A stretch of 64,000 nucleotides of DNA from Pseudomonas sp. SST3 (GCF_003325755.1 NZ_QORI02000019.1:1-64000); one strand, 5' to 3'. Shown: positions 35,724 to 45,446, counted from the stretch's first letter. The notes: a model not told the origin generated them from the sequence alone. Numbers and translations are program-made.

Positions 35724-37292
35724 ATGCGCCCTGCCTTCCGTCTTCACCCCAAGGCCTGTCTGTTGCACGCAGCAGCCTTGCTGGGACTGCTGCTGTTTCA
35801 TGGCTGGATGGGACTGCCGTTCTATCTGACTGCGATCTCTATTCTGCTACTTGGCCTGTGGCCCTGGTTTGGACCCTGGCGCACCGAGGCGAACGTCCCG
35901 GCCGCAGCCGACACCGATACCTTGAGCTCCGCTGCCCTGAGCAAGAGTCTTTCGCGTCATACCTGCCATAACGCTCTGTCCGCTGCACAGGTTTCGTTCA
36001 GTGCCGAGCAGCTGGCGGCGCGCCTGCAATCGCAGCTGACGGCGATCAGCGAGATCGCGCAGGGCGCAGAGGCTATGACCGCGACCGAGCAGGACAGCGC
36101 CACCCGTGCGCGCCAGACGCTCGACGCGGCCGAAGCGGTGCGACGCAGCAGCGATAACGGGCGGGCAGAATTGCAGCATGCCATCGAGCGAATGCAACAA
36201 CTCAGCGCGCAGACCGAAGCGAGTCGCGAGCTGCTGGACGGGCTTTCGGCGCGTACCGAAGAGATACGACAGATCACCGATGTGATCCAGTCCATCGCTA
36301 GCCAGACCAACCTGCTTGCGCTCAATGCCGCGATCGAGGCCGCCCGTGCCGGGGAGGCCGGTCGCGGATTTGCCGTGGTGGCGGATGAGGTGCGCAACCT
36401 TGCCGGCCGTACCAGCAGCGCCACCGAGGAAGTCGGCCGAATGGTCAGTGATATCCGCGAACAGAGCGGGGCGGTAGTCAGCCATATACAGAAACAGGCC
36501 AGTGAGCTTGACCAGGCCGCGGCGCAGATTGCCGGAACCGGGACCCAGCTGAGCGGCATCGCCGACTTGGCCGGAAATGTCGAAACCCAGGTGGCCGAGA
36601 TTGCGTCCGGCACGGCCAGCAATCACGAACGGCTCGCGCAGCTGTTCGTGGCGCTGGAGCAACTGCGCGGCGATGCGCTGGAGAGCGGAACCCAGACCCG
36701 TCAGCTGGAGCAGGCTGCCGAGACGCTCGTCGGCCAGGCGGAAACCGTCAGCGAGCAGCTCGCGGAGGTGCAGCTCGATGACTACCATCAGCGCATCTTC
36801 GACCTCGCCCGAGAGGGTGCGGCAGCCGTTGGTGCGCGCTTCGAGGCGGATCTGCAAACCGGGCGTCTCACCGCCGATGATCTTTTCGATCGCAATTACC
36901 AGGCGCAGCCGGGGACCAATCCAGTTCGCTACAGCACCCGCTTCGACCGCTACGCCGATGAAGTCCTGCCGGCGATCCAGGAGCCGCTGCTCGCGCGTGA
37001 TGATGCGTTGATCTATGCCATTGCCACCACACCGGATGGCTACGTGCCAACCCACAACCGCGCCTTCAGCCAGCCCCCGGTGGGCGATCCAGAGATCGAC
37101 AAGGTCAAGAGCCGCAGCAAGCGGCTATTCAATGACCGCACGGGTGGGCGCTGCGGCAGCCATGAACGCAAGGTTCTGCTGCAGACTTACAGCCGCGACA
37201 CCGGCGAACTGATGCATGACCTTTCGGTACCGATCATGGTAAATGGTCGTCATTGGGGCGGCCTGCGGCTGGGTTACCGCCCCGAGCAATAA
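35724..37292 (+). CDS. methyl-accepting chemotaxis protein with C-terminal sensor-like domain
   Basis: A 522-residue chemoreceptor. Two hydrophobic helices sit close together at the N-terminus ([14 protein letters not shown] and [16 protein letters not shown]), leaving almost no periplasmic domain. The cytoplasmic signalling hairpin carries the conserved [34 protein letters not shown]-terminal domain (about 400-522) with [19 protein letters not shown] and HWGGLRLGY follows and resembles ligand-binding domains seen at the C-terminus of other MCPs. The start at 35724 has AGAGG upstream; a longer frame from 35613 is not needed. Sensing is probably cytoplasmic or redox-linked. Confidence 0.88.
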   Translation: MRPAFRLHPKACLLHAAALLGLLLFHGWMGLPFYLTAISILLLGLWPWFGPWRTEANVPAAADTDTLSSAALSKSLSRHTCHNALSAAQVSFSAEQLAARLQSQLTAISEIAQGAEAMTATEQDSATRARQTLDAAEAVRRSSDNGRAELQHAIERMQQLSAQTEASRELLDGLSARTEEIRQITDVIQSIASQTNLLALNAAIEAARAGEAGRGFAVVADEVRNLAGRTSSATEEVGRMVSDIREQSGAVVSHIQKQASELDQAAAQIAGTGTQLSGIADLAGNVETQVAEIASGTASNHERLAQLFVALEQLRGDALESGTQTRQLEQAAETLVGQAETVSEQLAEVQLDDYHQRIFDLAREGAAAVGARFEADLQTGRLTADDLFDRNYQAQPGTNPVRYSTRFDRYADEVLPAIQEPLLARDDALIYAIATTPDGYVPTHNRAFSQPPVGDPEIDKVKSRSKRLFNDRTGGRCGSHERKVLLQTYSRDTGELMHDLSVPIMVNGRHWGGLRLGYRPEQ

Positions 37293-37415
37293 ATAAAGGT
37301 GCGCGGTGTGTTGGCACAAGCGCCGTGGCCTTTGGCACTCGAACATCACTCGTCGCCGCGCTGCATATCGGCAAGCTGGCTAAGCTTGCTGCACAAAGCC
37401 ATCCGGAGCTCGCCC

Positions 37416-37940
37416 ATGAAAACCCTGACTGATCATTTGGCGCAGTACGCGGCCTATCACCGTGACCCTCGCAACCTGTTGAGCCATTTCATCGGCATTC
37501 CGATGATAGTGCTGGCGGTTGCTGTGCTGCTCTCACGTCCCGGAATCGAGGCGTTCGGGCTATGGCTGAGTCCGGTGGTGCCGGTTGCGTTGGCCGCGAC
37601 TCTGTTCTATCTCCGATTGGACTTTCGCTTTGCCTTGCTCATGGGGGCGGCGCTGCTGCTTTGCGTATGGATCGGCGCAGGATTGGCGCAGCAGTCGACG
37701 GCGGTCTGGCTGAGTGCCGGCGCCGGTCTGTTCGTGGTGGGTTGGATCATCCAGTTCGTCGGGCACTACTTCGAAGGCCGCAAGCCGGCGTTCGTTGATG
37801 ACCTCACCGGGCTGATCATCGGGCCGCTATTCGTCGCGGCCGAGCTGGGGTTCCTGCTGGGTATGCGTGAGCCGCTGCGTCAGGCCATCGAGGCGCGGGT
37901 GGGACCGGTACGGCTGCGCCAGCGCCCGATCGATGCCTGA
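37416..37940 (+). CDS. Mpo1-like (DUF962) membrane protein
   Basis: A 174-residue protein of the DUF962/Mpo1 family. It begins LTDHLAQYAAYHRDPRNLLSHFIGIPMI, the family signature with conserved His, then has three or four helices and the FVGHYFEGRKPAF segment. The yeast member Mpo1 oxidises 2-hydroxy fatty acids with Fe; a similar role here is inference. The start follows CCGGAG. It converges on an unknown secreted protein. Confidence 0.9.
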   Translation: MKTLTDHLAQYAAYHRDPRNLLSHFIGIPMIVLAVAVLLSRPGIEAFGLWLSPVVPVALAATLFYLRLDFRFALLMGAALLLCVWIGAGLAQQSTAVWLSAGAGLFVVGWIIQFVGHYFEGRKPAFVDDLTGLIIGPLFVAAELGFLLGMREPLRQAIEARVGPVRLRQRPIDA

Positions 37941-37951
37941 CTGCAGGGCCT

Positions 37952-38701
37952 TCAGTTGGTGGCGAGTGCCATCCACTGATCGCTGAGGCTGCGGGCATGG
38001 CGGTCGACCATGATCGGCGCAAACGCTCGGCCCGAGGCGGTATTGAAACTGTTGTTGCCGCTATTCATATCTTCCAGCGCCACCTTGAGAAAATCCCAGC
38101 GGGTTTTCAGCCTGGCGATGGCAGGGTCCGATTGGCTGTCGAGCGCGGTGAGCTGCTCGTCGATAGAGGGCACCAGGCGCCGCTCATCCTGGCCGAGGTA
38201 GGTATCCGGTTGCTCTCGAGCGGTTTCAAAGGAGCCGACATAGGCGCGGCTCAGGTACTGGACGGTCAGATATTCCACCTTGGCCGGCAGTTCGGCGCGG
38301 AAATCGGCGCCCTGCTGGCTGCGCACCGCCGTCAGGAAATCGCGTAACGCCTTGCTCATCTGCAACGGCCAACCCCAGGGCATGTCGTCCTCTTCGTAGC
38401 CGAAGCTTGCGCCTTCGCGCAGCGTAGCCTGCAGCGTCTGGTGCAGCTCGCGCAGCTCGTTGCTGCTGCCAGGAAAGCTGGCAACGGTATTGGCCAGCGC
38501 CTTGAGATCGTTCTCCATGCGGGCCAGATGCGCTTTCTGAAAACCCTCGCCGCGATAGAGCAGCAGGCTGCTGGTGGCGCGGTTGGCATGTATTTGCATG
38601 CCCTCCAGTGCGGTGAATGTCTGAGCCTGGGCGGGATTGAGCAGTGCTGGAAACCAGCTCGCCAGCACAACGGCCATCCATATCCATTTGCGATGATGCA
38701 T
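37952..38701 (-). CDS. secreted protein of unknown function
   Basis: A 249-residue protein with a signal peptide (MHHRKWIWMAVVLASWFPALLNPAQAQ). The mature part is alpha-helical, with conserved-looking patches QIHANRATSSLLLYRGEGFQKAH, RLKTRWDFLKVALEDMN and a C-terminal VDRHARSLSDQW. I recognise no family. GGAG (aaggagcgacATG) precedes the start, which lies inside a longer open frame. It is on the same strand as a PLD-type lipoprotein gene 174 bp upstream. It may be periplasmic. Confidence 0.7.
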   Translation of the reverse strand: MHHRKWIWMAVVLASWFPALLNPAQAQTFTALEGMQIHANRATSSLLLYRGEGFQKAHLARMENDLKALANTVASFPGSSNELRELHQTLQATLREGASFGYEEDDMPWGWPLQMSKALRDFLTAVRSQQGADFRAELPAKVEYLTVQYLSRAYVGSFETAREQPDTYLGQDERRLVPSIDEQLTALDSQSDPAIARLKTRWDFLKVALEDMNSGNNSFNTASGRAFAPIMVDRHARSLSDQWMALATN

Positions 38702-38875
38702 GTCGCGCTCCTTTTTATTTTTATAGAAGCAGGTGCCGTATTGGCATCGGTACGGCAGCCTAGCCAGCCGATGGCAACTTGGTATCACACGAAGGGGTGA
38801 AATCAAGCGGAACGGCAATTTGGCAGGCTATCTTGGCCGGATCGTCATGCAACCTCAACACTCAGTAGGCGTCCC

Positions 38876-40426
38876 TCAGAGCATCCGTTCCAGCCCGATC
38901 ATCTGACTGAACCAGGCGTTGAAGCGCCGCCAGGCGCCGCCGGGTTCGTCCAGCAGCACCTTGCGACGACCGTTGTCTTCGGCGATCCACACCAACCGCT
39001 CCTGACCGTCGAGTTCTACTAGGCGGACTTCGTAGCTGATCGCCGGCGAAGTACCTTCGAGCGTTAGTCGCTGCACTTCGCTGGCCAGCTCGGCGCTCTC
39101 GATCAGGATGCCGACCTCTGTATTCCAGAGAATCGATCGTGGGTCGAAATTCAACGAGCCGAGAAACACATCCTGCCGGTCGAATATTGCCGCCTTGCTG
39201 TGTAGGCTCGATTCCGATTCGCCGCTCAGGTTGTAAGACGTCTCCTGATCGGGCTGCCGACGCAATTCGAACAACCGCACGCCAGCCTTGAGGAGCGGGC
39301 GACGATAGGGCGCATAGCCGCCGTGAACGAGGGGGACATCGGTGGCTTCCAGCGAATTGGTCAGGACCCGAATGGCCACGCCGTTTTCGGCATGAGCGGC
39401 GAGGTAGTCGACACCTTCCTGGGCGGGAACGAAATAGGCCGAAATCAACGTCATCTCACGCGTCACCGCGTCCATGCTCGGCTGCAGCTGAGTGGTCAGC
39501 AGTAGATGCTCGTCGGGAATGCCGCTGGCGTTGATCTTTTCCGGGTGATCCCACATGGCCTCACCCGGCGCCCAGATCAGGTCATTCAGCCACTTCTTCA
39601 GCGGTGGTTCGTCCAGTTCGGCCATCAGGCGCTCATACCGCTGCGGATTTCCCTGCTGCTCGGCTTGCAAATACTGAGTGATCTGTCGGCGAGCCTCGTC
39701 CAGCTCCTCGAGGCGAGGAGGGCGTCGCAAAAAATGCTGGATGGGGACGCTAAGGGAATGGTTCCAATACTGATCGAAGCTGGTTGCCAGCTGCCGGGCA
39801 ACCGGCCCTGCGCCGAGCAGGTCGATGTCCGTGAAGTTGAGGCCCTTGTCGGCGTCGAAATATTCGTCGCCCAGATTGCGGCCGCCCACGATGGCCAGGC
39901 TGCTGTCGGCCAACATCAGCTTGTTGTGCATGCGTCGGTGTTGCTGGGAGAGCTGCAACAGCCTGCCCAGCGTGCGGGTGACGATGTTGCTGCGGCCGAC
40001 ATGCAGCGGATTGAAGATGCGAATGAGGATGTTCGGATGGGCTGCCAGTATTGCGATCTGGTAATCGCTGCCACTGCTGCCGATGTCATCGAGCAGCAGC
40101 CGGACCCTGACACCACGATCTGCGGCCTTGATCAGCTCGTCGATCAGCGCCCGCGTGCTCAAGCCGTCGTGGACGATGTAGTACTGAATATCAAGGCTCG
40201 TTTCGGCGGCCCGGATCATTTGGATCCGCGCCGCGAACGCTTCAGCGCTGGCCGGCAACAGACGGAAGCCCGAGTCGCCGACCGACTGGTCGACAGCCAG
40301 CGAATCGACATGCCGAGCCAGTTCCGAATCCTGGTTCGGCAGGACATGCGACGGGGGCGGGGAAACCACGTGCCCGGCGCAGCCAGCCAGCAACAGCAGC
40401 GCCAGGAACATCAGAGATATGCGCAA
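38876..40426 (-). CDS. phospholipase D family lipoprotein, cardiolipin synthase-like
   Basis: A 516-residue protein with a lipobox (LALLLLAGC) and two HKD motifs: HNKLMLADSSLAIVGGRN and HSKAAIFDRQDVFLGSLN, each with the downstream Asn/Gly pattern. It probably acts on phospholipids at the envelope like ClsC-type synthases or PLD-type enzymes, but the substrate is unknown. The TTG start at 40426 is chosen because GGAG lies upstream and the signal peptide follows at once; the ATG at 40411 is the alternative. A much longer open frame (to 40768) is antisense to its neighbour and is rejected. Confidence 0.85.
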   Translation of the reverse strand: MRISLMFLALLLLAGCAGHVVSPPPSHVLPNQDSELARHVDSLAVDQSVGDSGFRLLPASAEAFAARIQMIRAAETSLDIQYYIVHDGLSTRALIDELIKAADRGVRVRLLLDDIGSSGSDYQIAILAAHPNILIRIFNPLHVGRSNIVTRTLGRLLQLSQQHRRMHNKLMLADSSLAIVGGRNLGDEYFDADKGLNFTDIDLLGAGPVARQLATSFDQYWNHSLSVPIQHFLRRPPRLEELDEARRQITQYLQAEQQGNPQRYERLMAELDEPPLKKWLNDLIWAPGEAMWDHPEKINASGIPDEHLLLTTQLQPSMDAVTREMTLISAYFVPAQEGVDYLAAHAENGVAIRVLTNSLEATDVPLVHGGYAPYRRPLLKAGVRLFELRRQPDQETSYNLSGESESSLHSKAAIFDRQDVFLGSLNFDPRSILWNTEVGILIESAELASEVQRLTLEGTSPAISYEVRLVELDGQERLVWIAEDNGRRKVLLDEPGGAWRRFNAWFSQMIGLERML

Positions 40427-40488
40427 GGGTCCGCTCCGTTTCGTTGTTATCGATCCTTGGCAATTGGACGCCAGCGCAACGGCGAAAT

Positions 40489-41799
40489 TCAGAACAGGTC
40501 CTTGAGCCGGTACCAGAGCATGCCCAGCGCCAGCAGTGGCGAGCGCAGCCGCTGACCGCCGGGGAAAGTCGGATGCGGCACGCGAGCGAACAGGTCGAAG
40601 CGTCCCTGAGCCTGGCCGCTGATGGCCTCGGCGAGCAGCCGGCCAGCTAGATGAGTAGCGTTCAGCCCATGGCCGGAGTAGGCCTGGGCGTAGTAGACGT
40701 TGGGGTGATCGGTGAGCCGGCCGATCTGCGGCAGCCGGTTCGCACCGATGCCGATCATGCCACCCCATTGGTAGTCGACAATGGTGCCTTGCAGCTGTGG
40801 AAACACCTTGAGCATTTTGGGTTGCATGTAGGCGGCGATGTCCTTCGGGTCACGGCCGGAGTAGTGGCAGGCGCCGCCGAACAGTAGGCGGTTGTCGCCG
40901 GAAAGACGGAAGTAATCCAGCGCTACACGTTGATCGCAGACCGCCATATTCTGCGGCAGCAGTTCATGGGCAAGCGCCTCGGGCAACGGCTCGGTGGCGA
41001 TGATGTAGCTGCCAGCCGGCAGCACCTTGCCCGCGAGGGCCGGTTGCAGCCCACGCAGATAGGCGTTGCAGGCGAGTACCAGGTGTTTGGCGCGGACGCT
41101 GCCCTCTGCCGTATGTACACGCACCTGCGGGCCGTAATCTATCCGCTCGACTGCTGCGCCTTCGAACAGCCGCACGCCCAGCGACTGCGCCGCAGCGGCC
41201 TCACCCAGAGCCAGATTGAGCGGATGCAGGTGTCCCGAGCCCATGTCCACCAGTCCGCCGAGGTAGCGATCGGAGCCGATCACCTCGTGCATGTCGCTCC
41301 GGGGAACCAAGCGCAGCGGATAGGGATAACCGAGACGTTCGAGGTCGGCATGCTCCGCCTCGAAACCATCAACGTGCCGCTGCTTGGTCGCTAGATCGCA
41401 ATAGCCCCAGGTCAGGTCGCAATCGATGGCGTAGCGCTCGATGCGTTGTCGGACGATATCGACAGCTTCGAAGCCCATGCGCTTGAGCGCGTCGACACCC
41501 TCGGCGCTAAGCACCGACTGGAACTGTTCGACATCATGGCCGACGCCGCGAATCAGCTGACCGCCGTTGCGCCCGCTAGCGCCCCAGCCGATCCGATGCG
41601 CTTCCAGCAGTGCGACTGAAAAGCCGCGCTCAGCCAGTTCGATGGCCGTGTTGAGCCCACTGAAACCGCCCCCGACGACACAGACGTCCGCCTCTTGCTC
41701 ACCCTGCAGCGGGGCGAGGTTGAGCGCGCGATTGGTGCTGGCGGCATAGTAGGAGGGGGCGTGATCTTGGGCGTGGACGGCGGTTTGCCGGGTCATCAT
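40489..41799 (-). CDS. FAD-dependent amine oxidoreductase, PuuB-like
   Basis: A 436-residue oxidoreductase of the DAO fold. The Rossmann motif is DVCVVGGGFSGLNTAIELAERG near residue 40, with WGASGRNGGQ and the C-terminal GGMIGIGANRLPQIGRL and YYAQAYSGHGLNATHLAG. It closely resembles gamma-glutamylputrescine oxidase and the oxidase found near dadA in P. aeruginosa. It likely oxidises an amine such as gamma-glutamylputrescine or an amino acid. GCTCGACC with AAGG upstream precedes the ATG. It is 90 bp downstream of lrp on the same strand. Confidence 0.85.
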   Translation of the reverse strand: MMTRQTAVHAQDHAPSYYAASTNRALNLAPLQGEQEADVCVVGGGFSGLNTAIELAERGFSVALLEAHRIGWGASGRNGGQLIRGVGHDVEQFQSVLSAEGVDALKRMGFEAVDIVRQRIERYAIDCDLTWGYCDLATKQRHVDGFEAEHADLERLGYPYPLRLVPRSDMHEVIGSDRYLGGLVDMGSGHLHPLNLALGEAAAAQSLGVRLFEGAAVERIDYGPQVRVHTAEGSVRAKHLVLACNAYLRGLQPALAGKVLPAGSYIIATEPLPEALAHELLPQNMAVCDQRVALDYFRLSGDNRLLFGGACHYSGRDPKDIAAYMQPKMLKVFPQLQGTIVDYQWGGMIGIGANRLPQIGRLTDHPNVYYAQAYSGHGLNATHLAGRLLAEAISGQAQGRFDLFARVPHPTFPGGQRLRSPLLALGMLWYRLKDLF

Positions 41800-41889
41800 G
41801 GTCGAGCCTTGGACTGTGTGCCTGTCTCGAAGGGTAGACCGGACCGGGTCTGCGGAGCAAAGCCGTCGGCCGAGCTCGCTGTACAAAGG

Positions 41890-42378
41890 TCAGTCCGGTA
41901 CTGGCAGCTCGAGGGATTCCTTCACCTCTTCCATGACGATGTAGCTCTTCGATTCGCGGACATGCGGCAGCTTGAGCAGAATGTCGCCCAGAAGTTTTCG
42001 ATACGAAGCCATCTCCGAGATGCGCGCCTTGATCAGGTAGTCGAAGTCGCCTGATACCAAGTGGCATTCCAGCACGTGCGGCAGCTTGAGTACGGCACGG
42101 CGGAACTCCTCGAAGATATCGCCGGATTTGTAGGCCAGGCTGATCTCGACAAACACCAGCAGCCCGCCCTTGAGATGCTGGGGATTCAGCCGAGCGGTAT
42201 AGCCCATGATGATGCCTTCGCGCTCCAGCCGGCGGACGCGCTCGGTGCAGGGCGTGGTGGACAAGCCGATACGCTCGCCCAGCTCGGTGAACGGCATGCG
42301 CCCTTCAGCTTGAAGAAGGCGAAGGATCTGACGGTCGATCTTGTCCAGCTCGCGGCGGGTCTGATGTTTGGTTCGCAT
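41890..42378 (-). CDS. Lrp/AsnC family regulator of dadA
   Basis: A 162-residue Lrp-type regulator. The HTH is over about residues 10-60 (LDKIDRQILRLLQAEGRMPFTELGERIGLSTTPC), and the RAM ligand domain follows (LPHVLECHLVSGDFDYLIKARI). AGGAGG lies 10 bp before the ATG, deciding the start in a longer open frame. It is divergent from dadA, and in Pseudomonas this Lrp (DadR) responds to alanine and activates dadAX. That assignment is from context. Confidence 0.9.
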   Translation of the reverse strand: MRTKHQTRRELDKIDRQILRLLQAEGRMPFTELGERIGLSTTPCTERVRRLEREGIIMGYTARLNPQHLKGGLLVFVEISLAYKSGDIFEEFRRAVLKLPHVLECHLVSGDFDYLIKARISEMASYRKLLGDILLKLPHVRESKSYIVMEEVKESLELPVPD

Positions 42379-42399
42379 AGGCGTATCGCCTCCTGAAAA

Positions 42400-42424
42400 G
42401 CGATTTATGGCGTGAATAAATCGC
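42400..42424. promoter_or_regulatory. inverted-repeat operator between lrp and dadA
   Basis: GCGATTTAT-7 bp-ATAAATCGC, a perfect 9-bp inverted repeat in the lrp/dadA gap, 22 bp from the lrp start and 103 bp from the dadA start. Its AT-rich arms fit Lrp-family preference, so autoregulation and dadA control are likely. Confidence 0.6.
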
Positions 42425-42526
42425 AAAGATCGCACGTTATATGGTGAAAGCCACTGGCAAGCGCTTTTTATACTCCGCCTTAATAGTGATTCGCAAAATC
42501 CGGTCGTGGCCGGATAGGAGGCGCAA

Positions 42527-43825
42527 ATGCGTGTTCTGGTGATGGGTAGCGGCGTGATCGGCACAACCAGTGCCTATTATCTGGCTCGCGCTGGGTTCGA
42601 GGTGGTGGTGGTCGACCGCCAGCCCGCCGTTGCGATGGAGACCAGCTTCGCCAATGCCGGTCAGATCTCGCCCGGCTATGCTTCGCCCTGGGCCGCACCC
42701 GGCGTGCCGCTGAAGGCAGTGAAATGGCTGATGCAGCGCCACGCACCGCTGGCCATCAAGCTTACCGGCGATATGCAGCAATACCTGTGGATGGCGCAAA
42801 TGCTGCGCAACTGCACGGCGGCGCGCTACGCGGTGAACAAGGAGCGCATGGTGCGGTTGTCCGAATACAGCCGTGACTGTCTCGATGAGCTACGCGCTGA
42901 GACCGGTATTGACTACGAGGGCCGGCAATGTGGCACCACACAGCTGTTTCGCACCCAGGCCCAACTGGATAACGCGGCCAAGGACATCGCCGTGCTGAAG
43001 GCCTCCGGCGTGCCTTACGAGCTGCTCGACCGTGCCGGCGTCGCCCGGGTCGAACCGGCCCTGGCACGTGTAGCGGATAAGCTCAGCGGGGCCCTGCGCC
43101 TACCTAACGATCAGACCGGCGATTGTCAGATGTTCACCACCAGGCTGGCCGAGATGGCGCGTGGGCTCGGCGTGGAGTTTCGCTTCAACCAGGATATCCA
43201 GCGGCTGGATTTTTCCGGTGATCGTCTCGATGGCGTCTGGATCGATGGCAAGCTGGAGAAGGCCGATCGCTACGTGCTGGCGCTGGGTAGTTACAGCCCG
43301 CAGATGCTCAAACCGTTGGGTATTCGTGCCCCGGTCTATCCGCTCAAGGGCTACTCGCTCACGGTACCGATCAGCGATCCGTCGATGGCGCCGGTTTCGA
43401 CGGTGCTGGATGAGACCTACAAGGTTGCCATCACTCGCTTCGATCAGCGTATCCGGGTCGGTGGCATGGCCGAGATCGCCGGCCATGACCTGTCGCTGAA
43501 TCCGCGTCGACGCGAAACCCTGGAGATGGTGGTTGGCGATTTGTTCCCGCTGGGAGGCGATCCGAGCAGCGCCGAACTCTGGACCGGGCTGCGGCCCGCC
43601 ACGCCGGATGGCACGCCGGTCATCGGCGCGACCGCCTATCGCAACCTCTATCTCAATACCGGCCACGGTACCCTTGGCTGGACCATGGCGTGCGGCTCTG
43701 GTCGCCTGTTGGCCGATCTCCTGGCCCGCAAGCGAACCCAGATCAGTACGGATGGCCTGGATATATCCCGTTACGGCACGACCAAGGAGTCCCGCAAGCA
43801 TGCTCATACAGCGCCTGCACACTAA
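42527..43825 (+). CDS. dadA: D-amino acid dehydrogenase small subunit
   Basis: A 432-residue FAD enzyme oxidising D-alanine and other D-amino acids to keto acids. It starts [29 protein letters not shown] and includes [43 protein letters not shown] and the expected flavin loop. The start follows GGAGG. Electrons probably enter the respiratory chain. Its last 26 bp overlap the next RidA-type gene, and no dadX follows. Confidence 0.96.
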   Translation: MRVLVMGSGVIGTTSAYYLARAGFEVVVVDRQPAVAMETSFANAGQISPGYASPWAAPGVPLKAVKWLMQRHAPLAIKLTGDMQQYLWMAQMLRNCTAARYAVNKERMVRLSEYSRDCLDELRAETGIDYEGRQCGTTQLFRTQAQLDNAAKDIAVLKASGVPYELLDRAGVARVEPALARVADKLSGALRLPNDQTGDCQMFTTRLAEMARGLGVEFRFNQDIQRLDFSGDRLDGVWIDGKLEKADRYVLALGSYSPQMLKPLGIRAPVYPLKGYSLTVPISDPSMAPVSTVLDETYKVAITRFDQRIRVGGMAEIAGHDLSLNPRRRETLEMVVGDLFPLGGDPSSAELWTGLRPATPDGTPVIGATAYRNLYLNTGHGTLGWTMACGSGRLLADLLARKRTQISTDGLDISRYGTTKESRKHAHTAPAH

Positions 43826-44156
43826 TTCACGCATGAGTCAGATCGTCATTCACCGTGGCACGGTTTACCTGGCCGGCCAGGTAGGTGAAGACATGAGTGC
43901 CGGTATCGAACAACAGACCCGCGAAACCCTCGATAATATCGAACGGCTGCTGCGTCAGGCCGGCACCGACAAACAGCACATTCTTTCGGTGACCATTTAC
44001 CTCCGAAATATCGATGCCGATTTCGCCGGCATGAACGCCGTCTGGGACACCTGGCTACCCGAGGGTGTCGCGCCGGCACGGGCCACCGTCGAAGCCAAGT
44101 TGTGTGAGCCAGAAATCCTGGTCGAACTCTCGGTGGTGGCTGCGCTGCCGGACTGA
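43800..44156 (+). CDS. RidA family protein linked to dadA
   Basis: A 118-residue RidA-type protein. It has [31 protein letters not shown] and [23 protein letters not shown], the last holding the substrate-binding Arg. It likely clears reactive imine products of D-amino acid oxidation. The ATG at 43800 has AAGGAG 10 bp upstream and sits inside the end of dadA, so the two are translated together. It is the second RidA-type gene in the window and differs clearly from the one at 15966. Confidence 0.9.
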   Translation: MLIQRLHTNSRMSQIVIHRGTVYLAGQVGEDMSAGIEQQTRETLDNIERLLRQAGTDKQHILSVTIYLRNIDADFAGMNAVWDTWLPEGVAPARATVEAKLCEPEILVELSVVAALPD

Positions 44157-44166
44157 CATACCCGAG

Positions 44167-44180
44167 CTGCCGACCGGCAG
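44167..44180 (+). terminator. stem-loop after the dadA-ridA pair
   Basis: CTGCCG / CGGCAG with a 2-nt loop, 10 bp after the stop, followed by GTCATTT. A modest terminator candidate. Confidence 0.45.
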
Positions 44181-44268
44181 GTCATTTCATCCTGTCGTGT
44201 TGAAAATACTGAACGCCCTCGCCATCATAGCGACCTCTATTTGTTGTGCTTGATTGGGGGCTCCCGTA

Positions 44269-44817
44269 TTGGACGTCGGTGTTCGACTGCAAACCATCCG
44301 CAAACTCAAGGGCCTGTCCCAGCGCGAGCTCGCCAAGCGTGCAGGCGTCACCAACAGCACCATCTCGATGATCGAGAAGAACAGCGTCAGCCCCTCGATC
44401 AGCTCGCTGAAAAAGGTGCTGAGCGGCATTCCGATGTCGTTGGTCGAATTTTTCTCGCCCGATTTCGAACAGGACAGCGATACCCAGGTGGTCTATAAGG
44501 CGGGTGAGTTGATCGATATTTCCGACGGCGCGGTAAGCATGAAGCTCATCGGCAAGGCGCATCCTGGGCGGGCAATCGCGTTTCTGGCGGAGATCTATCC
44601 GCCCGGTTCCGATACCGGTACGGACATGCTGGCGCACCAGGGCGAGGAGGCCGGCATGCTGATCGAGGGGCGCCTGGAACTGACGGTGAATGGCCAGACC
44701 TATGTGCTCGAAACGGGCGACAGCTATTACTTCGAGAGCAGCAAGCCGCATCGTTTTCGTAACCCCTACGACGCGCCGGCCAGGCTGATCAGCGCGACGA
44801 CACCAGCGAATTTCTGA
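44269..44817 (+). CDS. XRE-cupin transcriptional regulator, PuuR-like
   Basis: A 182-residue regulator: an XRE HTH at about 5-60 (LQTIRKLKGLSQRELAKRAGVTNSTISMIEKN) and a C-terminal cupin (about 105-175: MLAHQGEEAGMLIEGRLELTVNGQTYVLETGDSYYFESSKPHRF). The TTG start MDVGVRLQTIRK is preferred by family alignment and a GGGGG run upstream; an in-frame TTG 15 bp earlier is possible. Proteins like this control putrescine and polyamine genes. In P. aeruginosa a close relative lies near dadX and cycB, matching the local order here except for the missing dadX. Confidence 0.87.
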   Translation: MDVGVRLQTIRKLKGLSQRELAKRAGVTNSTISMIEKNSVSPSISSLKKVLSGIPMSLVEFFSPDFEQDSDTQVVYKAGELIDISDGAVSMKLIGKAHPGRAIAFLAEIYPPGSDTGTDMLAHQGEEAGMLIEGRLELTVNGQTYVLETGDSYYFESSKPHRFRNPYDAPARLISATTPANF

Positions 44818-44902
44818 TCCAGATTAACGGTCCCAGGCTCAGGCCGGCACTTGCGGTGCGACACAGCGTCGCTGGAGATGCCTGCGCAACATGGGTTGTT
44901 TC

Positions 44903-44927
44903 GGCAAGCATGGCTTGCCGCTATACT
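44903..44927 (+). promoter_or_regulatory. palindrome and -10 of the cycB promoter
   Basis: GGCAAGC-ATG-GCTTGCC (44903-44919) sits 2 bp before a TATACT -10 (44922-44927), which is 57 bp before the cytochrome start. The palindrome lies where a regulator would block or assist polymerase. No clear -35 is seen. Confidence 0.5.
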
Positions 44928-44983
44928 AGCCGCCGCTCGCGTAACCGTGGCCGCGGGCGTGTCTAGCCACATGAGGGTGTAAG

Positions 44984-45406
44984 GTGAACCTGATTAAGAA
45001 GATCCTGGTAGCACAGACTGCCGTAGTGGCCCTGTGGGCAGTGAGCGCTCAGGCTGCGACCAATGACGACATCGCCGAGCGACTCAAGCCGGTGGGCGAA
45101 GTATGTATACAAGGCGAGGAGTGTGCGGCTGCTGGCGCTGCAACTGCTGCCGCTGGCGGCGCTGCCCGCAGCGGTGAAGAGGTGGTCGGCAAATTCTGCA
45201 ACGCCTGCCACGGCACCGGCTTGCTGAATTCGCCGAAAGTGGGCGATACAGCCGCCTGGCAAGCACGCGCTGACAAGCAAGGTGGTCTCGATGGCTTGCT
45301 GGCCACCGCGATCAGCGGTATCAACGCCATGCCGCCGAAGGGCACCTGTGCCGATTGCTCGGACGACGAGCTGATGGCTGCCATCAAGCATATGTCCGGC
45401 CTCTAA
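44984..45406 (+). CDS. cycB: cytochrome c5
   Basis: A 140-residue periplasmic monohaem cytochrome. It has a signal peptide (VVALWAVSAQA), an Ala/Gly-rich linker and the haem site CNACH with a later Met ligand (NAMPPKG), plus the CADCS cysteine pair of cytochrome c5. Electron transfer to oxidases is likely. It starts with GTG after AAGGTG. The TTCG-loop terminator follows 20 bp later, so it is a single unit. Confidence 0.94.
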   Translation: MNLIKKILVAQTAVVALWAVSAQAATNDDIAERLKPVGEVCIQGEECAAAGAATAAAGGAARSGEEVVGKFCNACHGTGLLNSPKVGDTAAWQARADKQGGLDGLLATAISGINAMPPKGTCADCSDDELMAAIKHMSGL

Positions 45407-45425
45407 GCGCCAGCCGGTCCAACAT

Positions 45426-45446
45426 AGCCGCCTTCGGGCGGCTTTG
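45426..45446 (+). terminator. Rho-independent terminator after cycB
   Basis: AGCCGCC-TTCG-GGCGGCT followed by TTG, a classic tetraloop hairpin 20 bp after the stop. Strong call, though the U-tract is short. Confidence 0.82.

Noticed and set aside
35847..37055. 402-codon minus-strand frame
   Set aside because: Shadow of the chemoreceptor gene.
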